A program made the translations under genes and the position numbers. From assembly GCA_030148725.1 (NCBI GenBank), contig JASBSU010000031.1:124001-188000 (forward strand): 64,000 bases of DNA, in the 5' to 3' direction. This document shows positions 48,449 through 57,426 of the stretch, in pieces; positions within the stretch are counted from its first letter, which is position 1, and each line of letters begins with the position of its first letter. Under the pieces are notes generated by a model. It had not been told where the DNA came from. It saw only the letters and a program-made list of their open reading frames with translations, and did not search any database. Origin of the DNA: Hyphomicrobium sp. Its GTDB lineage: Bacteria; Pseudomonadota; Alphaproteobacteria; Rhizobiales; Hyphomicrobiaceae.

Positions 48449-49884
48449 TGGCGCACCGCCGAGAAATTCATGCCGGCGGCCCCGCTTGCGGGATAAACAG
48501 GCTGATTGTTCGCAACCCGTGTCCCTGTGTCGCCGCGCTCGCGCGCATCGAGGACCTGCCGGTAGATGGCTTCGACATCGGCGGTCATATCCATCGACGT
48601 CCGCTTGTAGGAAGTGGTCGTCTTCGCGCCTCGCGCCATGTCAGGCTGCTCCGCCAGACGTCCCAAAAGGCGGCGCAGATCTGCGAGATCGGCGCGGCGG
48701 AACGACCAGCCGTTTACGCCCTCTTCGACGAATTCGGTGAGCCCCTGCACGTCCGACACGATGACCGGCGTCTGCGTCGCAAGCGCGTTCAGCAGCACCA
48801 GCGGCGAGTTTTCGTACCAGACCGAGGGAATGGCGAGGACGTCGAATCCCGCCATCACGTCGCTGATGGATTCCGGCTTGAACGTTCCGTGGAAGCTGAC
48901 GTTGGCGCCAGAAAGACTGCGAACGCGGCGCATGAATTCATGATCCTGATCCTCCGGACCGTAGACGCGCAGCACCACTTTTTCTGGCGGCAGCTCGCTG
49001 ACGGCAGCGACGAGGAGGTCGACGCCTTTGTGCTTGGCGATCTGACCGACGTACCCGATGACGAGAGGACCGCCGGCAGCACGTGCCGCCTTTTCTATCG
49101 CTTTAACATCGACGCCGAAGTGGCTCACGTGCAGCTTATCGGCGGCAAAACCGTTGCGGACATACGCATCCCGCAGAAAATGCGTCGGCGCGATCATCGC
49201 TTCATAGTTCTCATAGAGCGCACCGAGCACGTCCGGACGTTCCACGAGGTCGTGGACGAAGCCGCGCGATTTGACCGGATTGAGCGGGACCAGCCCCCGC
49301 GTGGCGAGACCCATCGCCGCCCAAGTGAGTGATGGATAGGGTAGGTGTCCGGTGGCGATGCGCAGGGGAGTGTTGGCCGCTTTCAGGTAGCAGGCGACGC
49401 AGTTGCTGCGCAGCCGGTTCGGGCCCGCGCACAGCGTACCATCGGCCGCCTCGAGCTTGTTATTGAAGCAGAACCCGAAAAAGTCCGTAAGAGTAGCGAC
49501 CGTCGGGATGCCGAGAGCGCGCGTTTCCTCGAGGAGTGCGGCCGTGTGGTTGACGAGGTGCGTCACGTGCACGATGTCGGGACCGAGTTCCCGTAGAACG
49601 GTGTGCAGGAACGGTCGCACCGACTCCTGATAATAGGTCTCGCCCACGGTCTGATGCGGAACATGGTTCTTGTCGAACCGGACGACCTTCACCCCATCGA
49701 ACACGTCGTGACTGATGGCCGAAGGTTTGCGTGCCTGTCCCTGAAACACGCCCGCCACGACCGTGACGTCATGGCCGAGCGTCGTCAGGTTCTTCGCCAG
49801 CTGCAGGGTATACGTCTCGGTCCCATAAAAATGGTCGGGGAAGAAGCAATGGACGAATATGGCAACCTTCAAGACGGACCCCAT
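48445..49884 (-). CDS. GT4-family glycosyltransferase
   Basis: A 479-residue GT-B enzyme. The N-terminal VAIFVHCFFPDHFYGTETY block and the C-terminal IGYVGQIAKHKGVDLL, VLRVYGPEDQDHEF and E-N-S-P-L-V-L-L-N-A blocks identify it. Four conserved cysteines (CFCFNNK...CAGP...CVACY near 150-200) suggest a metal or disulfide site in the first half. ATG 49884 is preferred; the upstream frame adds 30 non-conserved residues. It is the first gene of the operon with wzm and wzt. Confidence 0.85.
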   Translation of the reverse strand: MGSVLKVAIFVHCFFPDHFYGTETYTLQLAKNLTTLGHDVTVVAGVFQGQARKPSAISHDVFDGVKVVRFDKNHVPHQTVGETYYQESVRPFLHTVLRELGPDIVHVTHLVNHTAALLEETRALGIPTVATLTDFFGFCFNNKLEAADGTLCAGPNRLRSNCVACYLKAANTPLRIATGHLPYPSLTWAAMGLATRGLVPLNPVKSRGFVHDLVERPDVLGALYENYEAMIAPTHFLRDAYVRNGFAADKLHVSHFGVDVKAIEKAARAAGGPLVIGYVGQIAKHKGVDLLVAAVSELPPEKVVLRVYGPEDQDHEFMRRVRSLSGANVSFHGTFKPESISDVMAGFDVLAIPSVWYENSPLVLLNALATQTPVIVSDVQGLTEFVEEGVNGWSFRRADLADLRRLLGRLAEQPDMARGAKTTTSYKRTSMDMTADVEAIYRQVLDARERGDTGTRVANNQPVYPASGAAGMNFSAVRQ

Positions 49885-50188
49885 CGATTCCGATAGCGTC
49901 TCTCTACAACGTATGCCCTGTCGGAACCAGTGACGCCGCGGCAACTGCATCTGTTGCCGCGCTTGTTTTTCCACGCATTTTTCGGGGCGACATGGCAGGG
50001 GATATGCTGAGCGTTGGCCCGCGCAGCAAAGTCACCCTCAATTCACGCCGACCGTGACCGAAAAATCGCAGACAGGTTTGCCGTCGCGTGGCTATTTCCG
50101 CCCTCGAACGCCGATGGACGCCCCGGCGATCTCGGCATGCGAGTCGAGTAAGGTCACCACAGTCCGGCGCCACCCTTAGGACCCGCGC
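49885..50188. other. Divergent intergenic region between two glycosyltransferase genes
   Basis: 304 bases with no gene or repeat that I can support. It separates the GT4-wzm-wzt operon (minus) from a GT2 gene (plus) and must hold both promoters. The GT4 frame is open back to 49974 but without conserved sequence. Confidence 0.5.
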
Positions 50189-51103
50189 GTGCCACAGATC
50201 ACCATCCTCCTCGCGACCTATAACGGCGCTCGATATATCGAGGCGCAGTTGGCGTCGCTGGCCGCGCAGACCCACAAAGACTGGCGCCTGCTCGTCTCCG
50301 ACGACGGATCGACAGACGCCACGCTTGCGATCGTTCGCGCGTTTGCGAGCCGGGTCTCCCAGCCTGTCGAGATCAGCCGAGGCCCAGGCCGTGGCGCATC
50401 CGCGAATTTCATGCGCATGGCCGCCGATCCGCAGGTTGGAGGCGACTATTTCGCGTTCTGCGACCAGGACGACGTCTGGTATCCGCGAAAGCTGGAACGC
50501 GCTTTGGAATGGCTGCGCCCGATCGGCATGAGCCGGCCCGCGGTCTATGGTGCGCGCACGCGCCTCGTCGATGCGGACGGCCGGCCAACAGGATTTTCGC
50601 ATCGGTTTCGGCGCGCGCCGAGTTTTGGCAATGCCCTCGCCCAGAGCATCGCGGGCGGCAACACGATGCTGCTGAATCGCGGCGCCAAGCAGCTTTTTGA
50701 AGCGGCCGGCCCCCTCGACGTCGTCTCGCACGATTGGTGGCTCTACCAGCTGGTGGCGGGAGCCGGCGGCGTTATCCTCTATGATCCGGAGCCCTGCCTC
50801 GATTATCGGCAGCACGGTCAGAACGCCATTGGTGGCAACCGCACGCTGCGCGCCCGGCTGAAGCGATCTCGCATGGCGATCGCCGGCGGCTTCCGAGCCT
50901 GGAACGACACCAACATGGCAGCACTGCAGAGGAGCCGCCACCTGTTGACGCCGGAAGCCTGTTCCAAGTTGGACGCCTATGAGCGGATGCGCTCGAGCAA
51001 GCTGGCAGACCGTGTCGGCGCGTTCGCAGGGTCCGGCATCCGCCGCCAATCGGTGCTGGGGGACATCGGCCTGTTCTGCGCGGCCGTGCTCGGCAAGGTC
51101 TGA
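50189..51103 (+). CDS. GT2-family rhamnosyltransferase-like glycosyltransferase
   Basis: A 304-residue GT-A enzyme. ITILLATYNGARYIEAQL at the start, VSDDGSTDAT for nucleotide-sugar binding and the DQDDVWYPRKLE metal block are typical. This DQDD-VW arrangement is often seen in rhamnosyl- or abequosyltransferases of O-antigen loci, which fits the nearby rml genes, but the donor is inferred. It starts at GTG 50189. It ends 10 bases before the convergent ligase gene. Confidence 0.85.
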   Translation: MPQITILLATYNGARYIEAQLASLAAQTHKDWRLLVSDDGSTDATLAIVRAFASRVSQPVEISRGPGRGASANFMRMAADPQVGGDYFAFCDQDDVWYPRKLERALEWLRPIGMSRPAVYGARTRLVDADGRPTGFSHRFRRAPSFGNALAQSIAGGNTMLLNRGAKQLFEAAGPLDVVSHDWWLYQLVAGAGGVILYDPEPCLDYRQHGQNAIGGNRTLRARLKRSRMAIAGGFRAWNDTNMAALQRSRHLLTPEACSKLDAYERMRSSKLADRVGAFAGSGIRRQSVLGDIGLFCAAVLGKV

Positions 51104-51113
51104 GAACGACGCC

Positions 51114-52316
51114 CTATGCCGCTGCGGCCACCGGCTGTTGCGCGGAGCGCTGGGCGCTGACGGACATCAGCGCGAAAAACAGCGGCAGCCAAAGGAAGAG
51201 GTAGTGGGTGCTGAAGAAGCGCATCGGATCGCTGAGGTCCGAGCCCATGAAGCCGTTGGCGAATATGAGCATCGCCACGATGAAAAACTTCTCACAGCCG
51301 TTGCCGAGGCTGCCGACCGTGCGGAATGCCACCGCCAGCAGCCCGAGGAACAGAAAGAGCACCGGCAGTCCGTAATGCAGCGCCAGCCCCAGGTAGCCGT
51401 TGTGGGCATGTGGGACGCCTTCGAACCGGAAGCCATAGCCGCTGCCCCACAAAGGATGCGCCGCGATGAGGTCGAGCGAAGACCTCCAGACATCGTGTCG
51501 GAGCGAGGCACGGCAGGCGAGTTCTGTGAAGGAGCACAGCGCGGCCTTGATCGGTCCGTCGAGCAGCACGCCCGCGGTCACCACCCCCCACGCGATGAAC
51601 GCCCCCGCAAGCAGGACCTTCCATGATGCGAAGCGCAGCACGAGCGGCGTCAACACGAGCGATAGGGCCAGGGAAAGCATAGGTCCGCGGCTGCGCGTGA
51701 GATAGATCCCGGACACCATGACGGCGCACATCAGCACCAAGACGATCCGGCTCCTGCCGGAAATGTTGCCATATGACAGAAGCGTGACGGCGGCGATGAA
51801 TCCGCAAGCAACCGCACCGGCGCCCATGATGGGATGCGAGGCGCGTCCAACGAAGTTCAGGCGAAAGTCATCGGGCGGAGCCGGCAAATACAGCACGATT
51901 GCGATCGCGGCGCAGACGAAGGCCGCCACCGCTATCATCCAAAGGATATGCTGGAACGGCAGACGCACATACGTATACCACGCAAGACCATAAAGGCCGA
52001 CGAGCAGCAGCGCGCGCACAATCGCCGATCCGGGAACGGTTTCAACGCCGTATGGGGGAAGCGCTAGTCTAGCGCTTATGACAGCAAGAAAGACAACGGC
52101 GATGGGTGCTAGTGGTGGCAGCGGTAGCGTGCCGGCGCGGCTTTCACGCCCGATCAGCGCCCACGATGCGACGAAGGTGCACAGTGCGAGTGCATTTCCC
52201 ACACCACCTTTTAGGAAGAAGATACACACAAGAAAGATCGCGAGGAGCCCGTATACGGCAGCAAGGCTTCCGGGATATAGAGCGACAATGGCGTTGCTCG
52301 GACGTAGACTTGCCAT
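51114..52316 (-). CDS. O-antigen ligase/polymerase (WaaL/Wzy_C family)
   Basis: A 400-residue inner-membrane protein with about 10-12 helices and a large periplasmic loop before the last helices. The Wzy_C signature GSGYGF...HAHNGYLGLALHYG is near 285-310, holding the His used in ligase activity. It either joins O-antigen to lipid A-core (WaaL) or polymerises repeat units (Wzy). With a Wzm/Wzt exporter present, WaaL is the more likely role. Confidence 0.85.
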   Translation of the reverse strand: MASLRPSNAIVALYPGSLAAVYGLLAIFLVCIFFLKGGVGNALALCTFVASWALIGRESRAGTLPLPPLAPIAVVFLAVISARLALPPYGVETVPGSAIVRALLLVGLYGLAWYTYVRLPFQHILWMIAVAAFVCAAIAIVLYLPAPPDDFRLNFVGRASHPIMGAGAVACGFIAAVTLLSYGNISGRSRIVLVLMCAVMVSGIYLTRSRGPMLSLALSLVLTPLVLRFASWKVLLAGAFIAWGVVTAGVLLDGPIKAALCSFTELACRASLRHDVWRSSLDLIAAHPLWGSGYGFRFEGVPHAHNGYLGLALHYGLPVLFLFLGLLAVAFRTVGSLGNGCEKFFIVAMLIFANGFMGSDLSDPMRFFSTHYLFLWLPLFFALMSVSAQRSAQQPVAAAA

Positions 52317-52383
52317 CTGCGGTCGCTTCTATCGCGTCGATGAAGACTGATTATTTTCCTGCAATAAGTGCAGCTCGGTTGTC

Positions 52384-53151
52384 ATGCAAGTTTTTGTTAT
52401 CAACCTGGACACGGCAGCAGAACGCCTACGATTTATGAGCGAACAGCTCGGTGGGCGCTTCGAGCGCATCGAAGCTGTGAGAGGCCGCGCGGTACCACAG
52501 CGGCTCGCCGATAACTTCAAGGACCCGACACCCCTCCTGCCGGGCGAGATCGGTTGCTACGCGAGCCACCTCGTCACCGCTGAGACGATCCTTGAACGCG
52601 GCATCCCCTACGCTGCCGTGCTCGAGGATGACGTCAAGTTGGCGGATGACTTCCATAAGCTCGTCGAAGACGCGGTCGCGCAGATCGATGGAGAGTGGGA
52701 CATCCTCAGCCTGTCGGGCGCCAAGCAGCATCCCCATTACAAATTCGCGCCGGTGGGACCAGACCACCACCTTGTCCACTACCTGCATTTCCCAAAGACG
52801 ACTGCCGCCTACGTGATCAGCGCTTCCGGCTGTCGCAAGCTTTTGGCGACACGCAGGCGCACGCGCCCGGTCGACGTCGATATCCGCTACGGTTGGGAGA
52901 TGGACGTCAACGGCTATGGCGTTTATCCGCCGCCCGCGTGGCAGACCAGTGAGTTCGCCTCTTCGATCCCAAAGGCCAAGAAACAGCGGTTCTATTGGCG
53001 CGCCGATCCGCTCGGCTACCTGATGGGCCGCACGATGGGCGTCTGGAAGATGGGCCCGGTGCGGTTGGCCCGCGCCTATCTGCAGGATATGCGTCCGCCG
53101 AAATCGTCGGACGCGCAATCATCAGCCGCGCAGTCGCCAAGACGCGGTTAG
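52384..53151 (+). CDS. GT25-family lipopolysaccharide glycosyltransferase
   Basis: A 255-residue soluble transferase. MQVFVINLDTAAERLRFM at the start, GEIGCYASHLVTAETI in the middle, and VLEDDVKLADDF (metal-binding acidic run) are the GT25 signature found in LOS/LPS core galactosyl- and glucosyltransferases. It is the right edge of the polysaccharide locus and divergent from the ligase gene. Its stop overlaps the convergent oxidoreductase by 4 bases. Confidence 0.88.
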   Translation: MQVFVINLDTAAERLRFMSEQLGGRFERIEAVRGRAVPQRLADNFKDPTPLLPGEIGCYASHLVTAETILERGIPYAAVLEDDVKLADDFHKLVEDAVAQIDGEWDILSLSGAKQHPHYKFAPVGPDHHLVHYLHFPKTTAAYVISASGCRKLLATRRRTRPVDVDIRYGWEMDVNGYGVYPPPAWQTSEFASSIPKAKKQRFYWRADPLGYLMGRTMGVWKMGPVRLARAYLQDMRPPKSSDAQSSAAQSPRRG

Positions 53152-54269
53152 TCGCTGAAATCCAGCAATCGGCTGACATACGCGCCGATGGCCAAGCACG
53201 ACGTCAACCCAGGGCTTTCCATCCCATAGAGCGCCACAAGGCGCGGGACGCCGTGCTGGCCTGGTCCATGAATTCCAAAATCCGCCGCCGGCTCACCCTC
53301 CCGATAGATCTTTGGCCGCACGCCGACGCTGTCTGGATGCAGTGCGCCTTGCGGAAGGCCGGGCCAGTAGCGACGAATTTCGCCTTCGAAGCGGGCGAGC
53401 CTTCTCCCATCGTCGCAATCGAACGCATAGTCGACGTCGTCGCGCCATTCGATGTCCGGACCGAAGCGTGCGCGCCCTGAAACGTCGAGCGTCAGGTGCA
53501 CGCCGAGCCAAGCTCCCACCGGCATCGGATAAACGAGCCGCTGGAATGGCACGCGGCGATTGCAAGCAAAGTAGTGGCCGCGCGCGGGATAGGTCGGCGG
53601 CACCTCGTAACCTGGCCCATACGCCAGCATGCGCCCAAGTGCGGTTGCGCCGAGCCCGCCGGCCAGAACGAGGTTCCGGCAGGTGAGGGCCGCGATTTCG
53701 TCGCCGCTTTGCGTCGTGATGCGGAAGTGCTCTTGGTCCGTCTCGATACCGGTGACTGCCGTATTGAGAACGATCTCGCCACCGTCGTTGGCAATGTGCC
53801 CGTCGAGCGCCTGCATCAGACCGTGGCTGTCGATGATCCCCGTCGACGGCGAGAGGTAGGCGGCCGCGCAGCGAAGCTCCGGCTCAAGCTCGCGCACCTC
53901 GCCGGCATCGAGGCGTTTCAGATCGGCAATGCCATTGCGCGCCGCGTTCGCCGCGATCGCCTCCAGCCCCGCAATTTCCGCCTCGGTCGTCGCAACGAGG
54001 AGCTTGCCGCAGCGTCGGTGCGACACGCCGTTCTCCGCACAGAAGCGATAGAGCATCTCCTTGCCTTCGACGCAGAGCTGCGCCCGCAGGCTGCCCGGCG
54101 GATAGTAGAGCCCTGCGTGGATCACTTCCGAATTTCGCGAGCTCGTTTCGCTGCCGATGCGCGAATGCCGCTCCAGCACGAGCACCTGCTGGCCCTGTGC
54201 CGCGAGCGCGCGCGCGATCGCGAGGCCGACGACGCCGGCCCCAACGATGACGGTCTCGAAATCAGGCAT
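53148..54269 (-). CDS. FAD-dependent oxidoreductase, L-2-hydroxyglutarate dehydrogenase-like
   Basis: A 373-residue DAO-family flavoenzyme. VIVGAGVVGLAIARALAAQG binds FAD, followed by the substrate-region SSRNSEVIHAGLYY (the HAG block seen in LhgO/L2HGDH) and a GMESPGLTSCLAIG C-terminal FAD contact. It probably oxidises L-2-hydroxyglutarate or a related 2-hydroxyacid to a 2-keto acid. No signal peptide. Neighbours give no further clue. Confidence 0.85.
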   Translation of the reverse strand: MPDFETVIVGAGVVGLAIARALAAQGQQVLVLERHSRIGSETSSRNSEVIHAGLYYPPGSLRAQLCVEGKEMLYRFCAENGVSHRRCGKLLVATTEAEIAGLEAIAANAARNGIADLKRLDAGEVRELEPELRCAAAYLSPSTGIIDSHGLMQALDGHIANDGGEIVLNTAVTGIETDQEHFRITTQSGDEIAALTCRNLVLAGGLGATALGRMLAYGPGYEVPPTYPARGHYFACNRRVPFQRLVYPMPVGAWLGVHLTLDVSGRARFGPDIEWRDDVDYAFDCDDGRRLARFEGEIRRYWPGLPQGALHPDSVGVRPKIYREGEPAADFGIHGPGQHGVPRLVALYGMESPGLTSCLAIGAYVSRLLDFSD

Positions 54270-54339
54270 GAGCTGGCCCCAGGGTGGGTGGCGAATTTAG
54301 CAGCGCACCTACGATGGAGCCAGCATGGTGGCGGGCGAT

Positions 54340-55449
54340 CTAGAGGGAAGGATAGTCGACGTATCCGTGTTCCTCGCCGGCATAGAACGTGTTGGGATCG
54401 GCGGGCGTCAACGGCGCACCGAGGCGCAGCCGTTCGACCAGATCCGGATTCGAAATGAACGGCCGGCCGAAGCAGATGAGATCCGCCAGGTTCTTCCGTC
54501 GAGCCTCAACGGCGAGTTCGAGCGTGTAGCCGTTGTTGGTCATATAGAGGCCATTGAAGGCCCGGCGAAGCAGCTGCAGATCGAAACCGCCGGCTGGGTT
54601 ACGCTCACCGCCGGTATCTCCCTCGATGACGTGCAAGTACGCCAGATTGTACGGATTGATCTGGTCGACGAGCGAGCGATACAGCGGCTCCGGATTTGAA
54701 TCGCCGATATCGGCGAACTTCGTCAGCGGAGCAATGCGGATACCCACGCGGTCGCCGCCCCAGACCTTCGTGACCGCGTCGACCACCTCGACGACGATAC
54801 GCGTACGGTTCTCGATCGAGCCGCCATAACGATCCGTGCGCTTGTTGGTCTTGTCGGAGAGGAACTGCTGCAGGAGATAGCCGTTCGCGGAATGGATCTC
54901 GACGCCATCGAAGCCGGCATCCAGCGCGTTCTTTGCAGCCCGCGCGTAGTCCGCGACGATTCCGGGTATCTCGTCGGTTTCGAGTGCGCGCGGCGTGACG
55001 AGATCCTTGAAGCCGTCGTAGGTGTAAGCCTTCTGGTTCTCGGCGCGAACCGCGCTGGGGGCGACCGGCAACGCGCCGCCGGGCTGCAGATCGGGATGCG
55101 ACACGCGCCCGACGTGCCAGAGCTGCAGGAAGATGCGCCCGCCCTTTTCATGGACGGCCTTGGTCGTCAGCTTCCAGCCTTCGACCTGCTCGGGCGACCA
55201 GATGCCCGGTGTCCGGATGTACCCCTTGCCTTGCGCCGAGATGTTCGTGGCCTCGGAGACGATGAGGCCGGCGGAGGAACGCTGGCTGTAATAGCGCGCC
55301 TGCAACTCACCGGGGACACCGGCATCATCCGCGCGTGACCGCGTGAGCGGCGCCATCACGATCCGATTGGCGAGCTTGTAAGGGCCGAGCTCCACAGGAT
55401 CGAAGAGGTCGGATTCAGCGGCGAGCTTGGCGGCGCTCGATTGGGGCAT
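54340..55449 (-). CDS. nemA: Old Yellow Enzyme family alkene reductase
   Basis: A 369-residue FMN-containing ene-reductase. APLTRSRA, YSQRSSAGLIVSEAT, LWHVGRVSHPDL, GFDGVEIHSANGYLLQQFL (catalytic-region His and Asn), and CFGRPFISNPDL (FMN phosphate binding) are characteristic of the NemA/OYE class I group. It reduces activated double bonds or nitrate esters and N-ethylmaleimide with NAD(P)H. It lies 141 bases downstream of a terminator and a short leader peptide on the same strand, so it may be controlled by attenuation. Confidence 0.93.
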   Translation of the reverse strand: MPQSSAAKLAAESDLFDPVELGPYKLANRIVMAPLTRSRADDAGVPGELQARYYSQRSSAGLIVSEATNISAQGKGYIRTPGIWSPEQVEGWKLTTKAVHEKGGRIFLQLWHVGRVSHPDLQPGGALPVAPSAVRAENQKAYTYDGFKDLVTPRALETDEIPGIVADYARAAKNALDAGFDGVEIHSANGYLLQQFLSDKTNKRTDRYGGSIENRTRIVVEVVDAVTKVWGGDRVGIRIAPLTKFADIGDSNPEPLYRSLVDQINPYNLAYLHVIEGDTGGERNPAGGFDLQLLRRAFNGLYMTNNGYTLELAVEARRKNLADLICFGRPFISNPDLVERLRLGAPLTPADPNTFYAGEEHGYVDYPSL

Positions 55450-55589
55450 GACGGTCCTCCGTTAGATAGCCGTCGAAGCAAGTAGGCGTGTCAGCCTCGG
55501 CAAACAAGGCTACGGCGCCAAAATGCCTTAGGGCGTGTGAACGGCCGGCCGTCAAAGCAACGCAGAACCAAAAGGCTGCAAAAAACAAA

Positions 55590-55612
55590 GAGGCCGCCCA
55601 AAGGGCGGCCTC
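55590..55612 (-). terminator. Rho-independent terminator between leader peptide and nemA
   Basis: A 10-bp perfect stem GAGGCCGCCC/GGGCGGCCTC with a TTT loop, followed on the minus strand by TTTGTTTTTT. It stands between the 25-residue leader and nemA, so it could be an attenuator rather than a gene-end signal. Confidence 0.9.
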
Positions 55613-55666
55613 CGTGAGACTTCGGCGGCGAGAATGCAGCGATTGTTGCGCTGCGCCGCTGATGCG

Positions 55667-55744
55667 TCAGGCGTGCACCGGAGGAAAATCCGGCCTGAAC
55701 CCGAGCGACCGCGACATCGCCGTCCTCAAGATCCCACTCGACAT
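55667..55744 (-). CDS. Putative leader peptide (25 aa) upstream of nemA
   Basis: An ATG at 55744 is preceded by AAAGGAGGTGG, a near-perfect Shine-Dalgarno, 4-5 bases away. It gives MSSGILRTAMSRSLGFRPDF plus PPVHA and stops at 55667. An internal Met10 is also possible. An intrinsic terminator follows 54 bases after its stop and nemA starts 141 bases later, which is the layout of a transcription-attenuation leader. The Pro-Asp-Phe-Pro-Pro run could stall ribosomes. I do not recognise the peptide. Confidence 0.55.
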   Translation of the reverse strand: MSSGILRTAMSRSLGFRPDFPPVHA

Positions 55745-55896
55745 CGGACCACCTCCTTTCGCTGTTGAACCTGAGCCTAGGCTGCCATGATTTTCGGCCG
55801 CTGCAAAGTTAAGTTATGGAAAGGCGGCGGCCGCCGTTCGTTCGATCGTCAACTCGGGATGGCGACGCCATGGATCAGCCCTTTGGCCGCGTGTGT

Positions 55897-56484
55897 TCAA
55901 AAGCGCCAGGGCTTTGTCGCCCTGAGCCAGTCGGCCAATTCGTGCCAGGGAGCGATGCTCCAGTAGCGGCGCGCCGCCGACGAGGGCGAGGGCAGCACGA
56001 ACACCTCGCAGGCACGGTCGGCGCGCGGCTTCTGCCGCCCATAGTGGATGCGATCCGTCCGCCGATGCAGCCACAAGCCGGCGGCCTTCTTGCCCGTGAA
56101 AGCGATGGCGCGCGGCGTGTACGCGCGCATCTTTTGTGTGAACGCTTCGAGGTCATCGCGCGTCACGACGACGTCGCGATCCATCCCGCAGGCCGATTTC
56201 GAAAGGTCGGTAAAGCCGATGCCGAGGTTCTGCAGCTTGGCGAAATCCGCTTGCGAGAAACGCCGCGGCGTCAGCCCCACCTGCCACAGCGTCGGCCAGA
56301 AGAGATTTCCGCCGCCGGCATAGTAGATACCGAGCATCGCCGAGCGACGTCCGGCGGCGGTGCCGACAAAAACCACGTCGAGGTTGTCGCGCAGGACATC
56401 GGGAAGAAAATGCTCCGCGGTTCGCTCGCCCGGCGTGGCCGTCGAGAGCGGGGCATCAATATCCGCGGTGAAGTCCAAGTCCAT
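55897..56484 (-). CDS. mug: Mug-like mismatch-specific DNA glycosylase
   Basis: A 195-residue UDG-superfamily protein. LDVVFVGTAAGRRSAMLGIYYAGGGNLFWPTL and GLTPRRFSQADF match the Mug/TDG-like block, and ALAFTGKK-type and PSPSSAA motifs follow (SPSSAARR). The enzyme removes uracil or ethenocytosine opposite guanine. The Gly-Ile-Asn-Pro-Gly of E. coli Mug reads Gly41-Thr-Ala-Ala-Gly45 here, so the catalytic Asn is absent from that position. The fold assignment is strong; the activity is uncertain. Confidence 0.82.
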   Translation of the reverse strand: MDLDFTADIDAPLSTATPGERTAEHFLPDVLRDNLDVVFVGTAAGRRSAMLGIYYAGGGNLFWPTLWQVGLTPRRFSQADFAKLQNLGIGFTDLSKSACGMDRDVVVTRDDLEAFTQKMRAYTPRAIAFTGKKAAGLWLHRRTDRIHYGRQKPRADRACEVFVLPSPSSAARRYWSIAPWHELADWLRATKPWRF

Positions 56485-56668
56485 TGGCGACCGTCAGCGA
56501 ATCAGCAGCTCGACCTGTGCGAAATGCTGTGGCTCGTCTGAGGCGCCCGCAATTGCATTCTCGTGCCAATTCACGAGTTTGAGGCAGCTGCGTTGCGCTT
56601 GAGCCGATAAACGGCGTCCACGGCGTACATTGGTCTGCCGCCCGTGAACGCCGCCGCGCTTGTGCGCC

Positions 56669-57217
56669 TTAGCGCGGATTGATCCGCGAAATCTTCGTGC
56701 CCTCGAGCGTCAGGTTATACATGAGGCCCTTGGGGTCCAGAATGAAGCCGATGACCGGGCTGGTGATCTTGTTGGTGTCGATCGAACCACCGATGCCGAC
56801 CGTGATGACGGCCACCGACGCGTCGGCACCGATCTTCCACCCCGCCGTGCGTCGGAACTGGTCCAGGGCTTCGGGTGTCATGAACATGATGATCACCGAG
56901 CGCTCCTGCACGCCGAGCTGGAAGCCCACGGAGGCCGAGAGGGTGTTGTAGTAATCGACTGTGCGCCCGCGGATGCGCAGCGCGCCCTCGCCGTACTCGC
57001 CCCCGAAACCGAAACCGGCTTTGACGACCGACGGAAACACCAGAATGCCCACCGACTTGTCCGCGAGTTCGCGCGCACCCCGCACGTGGCGGAAGAAGCG
57101 GTCGAGCGTGGCATCGACACCGGCGTCGATGTCATAGGCCGAGCCCGCGTGGCTCTGGGGCGGCGCCGCAAAGAGGCTCAGCAGGCAGACGAAGGCCAAG
57201 AGCAGGTGGCGAGACAT
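56669..57217 (-). CDS. SYLF-domain (Ysc84-like) lipid-binding protein
   Basis: A 182-residue exported protein. The signal peptide ends near residue 24 (PPQSHA). KSVGILVFPSVVKAGFGFGGEYGEGALRIRG and SASVGFQLGVQERSVIIMFMTPEAL are the SYLF signature, which in other organisms binds phosphoinositides or other lipids. ATG 57217 follows GAGGG by 9 bases; the frame extends upstream to 57283 without a signal peptide. The role in bacteria is unknown. Confidence 0.88.
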   Translation of the reverse strand: MSRHLLLAFVCLLSLFAAPPQSHAGSAYDIDAGVDATLDRFFRHVRGARELADKSVGILVFPSVVKAGFGFGGEYGEGALRIRGRTVDYYNTLSASVGFQLGVQERSVIIMFMTPEALDQFRRTAGWKIGADASVAVITVGIGGSIDTNKITSPVIGFILDPKGLMYNLTLEGTKISRINPR

Positions 57218-57426
57218 TATTGTTTTCCCTCGTTTATTCTGACGACGTTCTGACGTGCGTTTGCGGCCAAATTGGCGCCGCAAGGGCGCCCGACCGCACC
57301 GCTCGACGCCAGCCCGCCACGCCGCTATACGCCGGCATATTCATGACGCCTATCATGCTGATTTAGTCACTGCTAATCTCGCCTCTGGGAATGTCGGCAC
57401 AGCCATCACCAAGGGGGAAATTTTCG

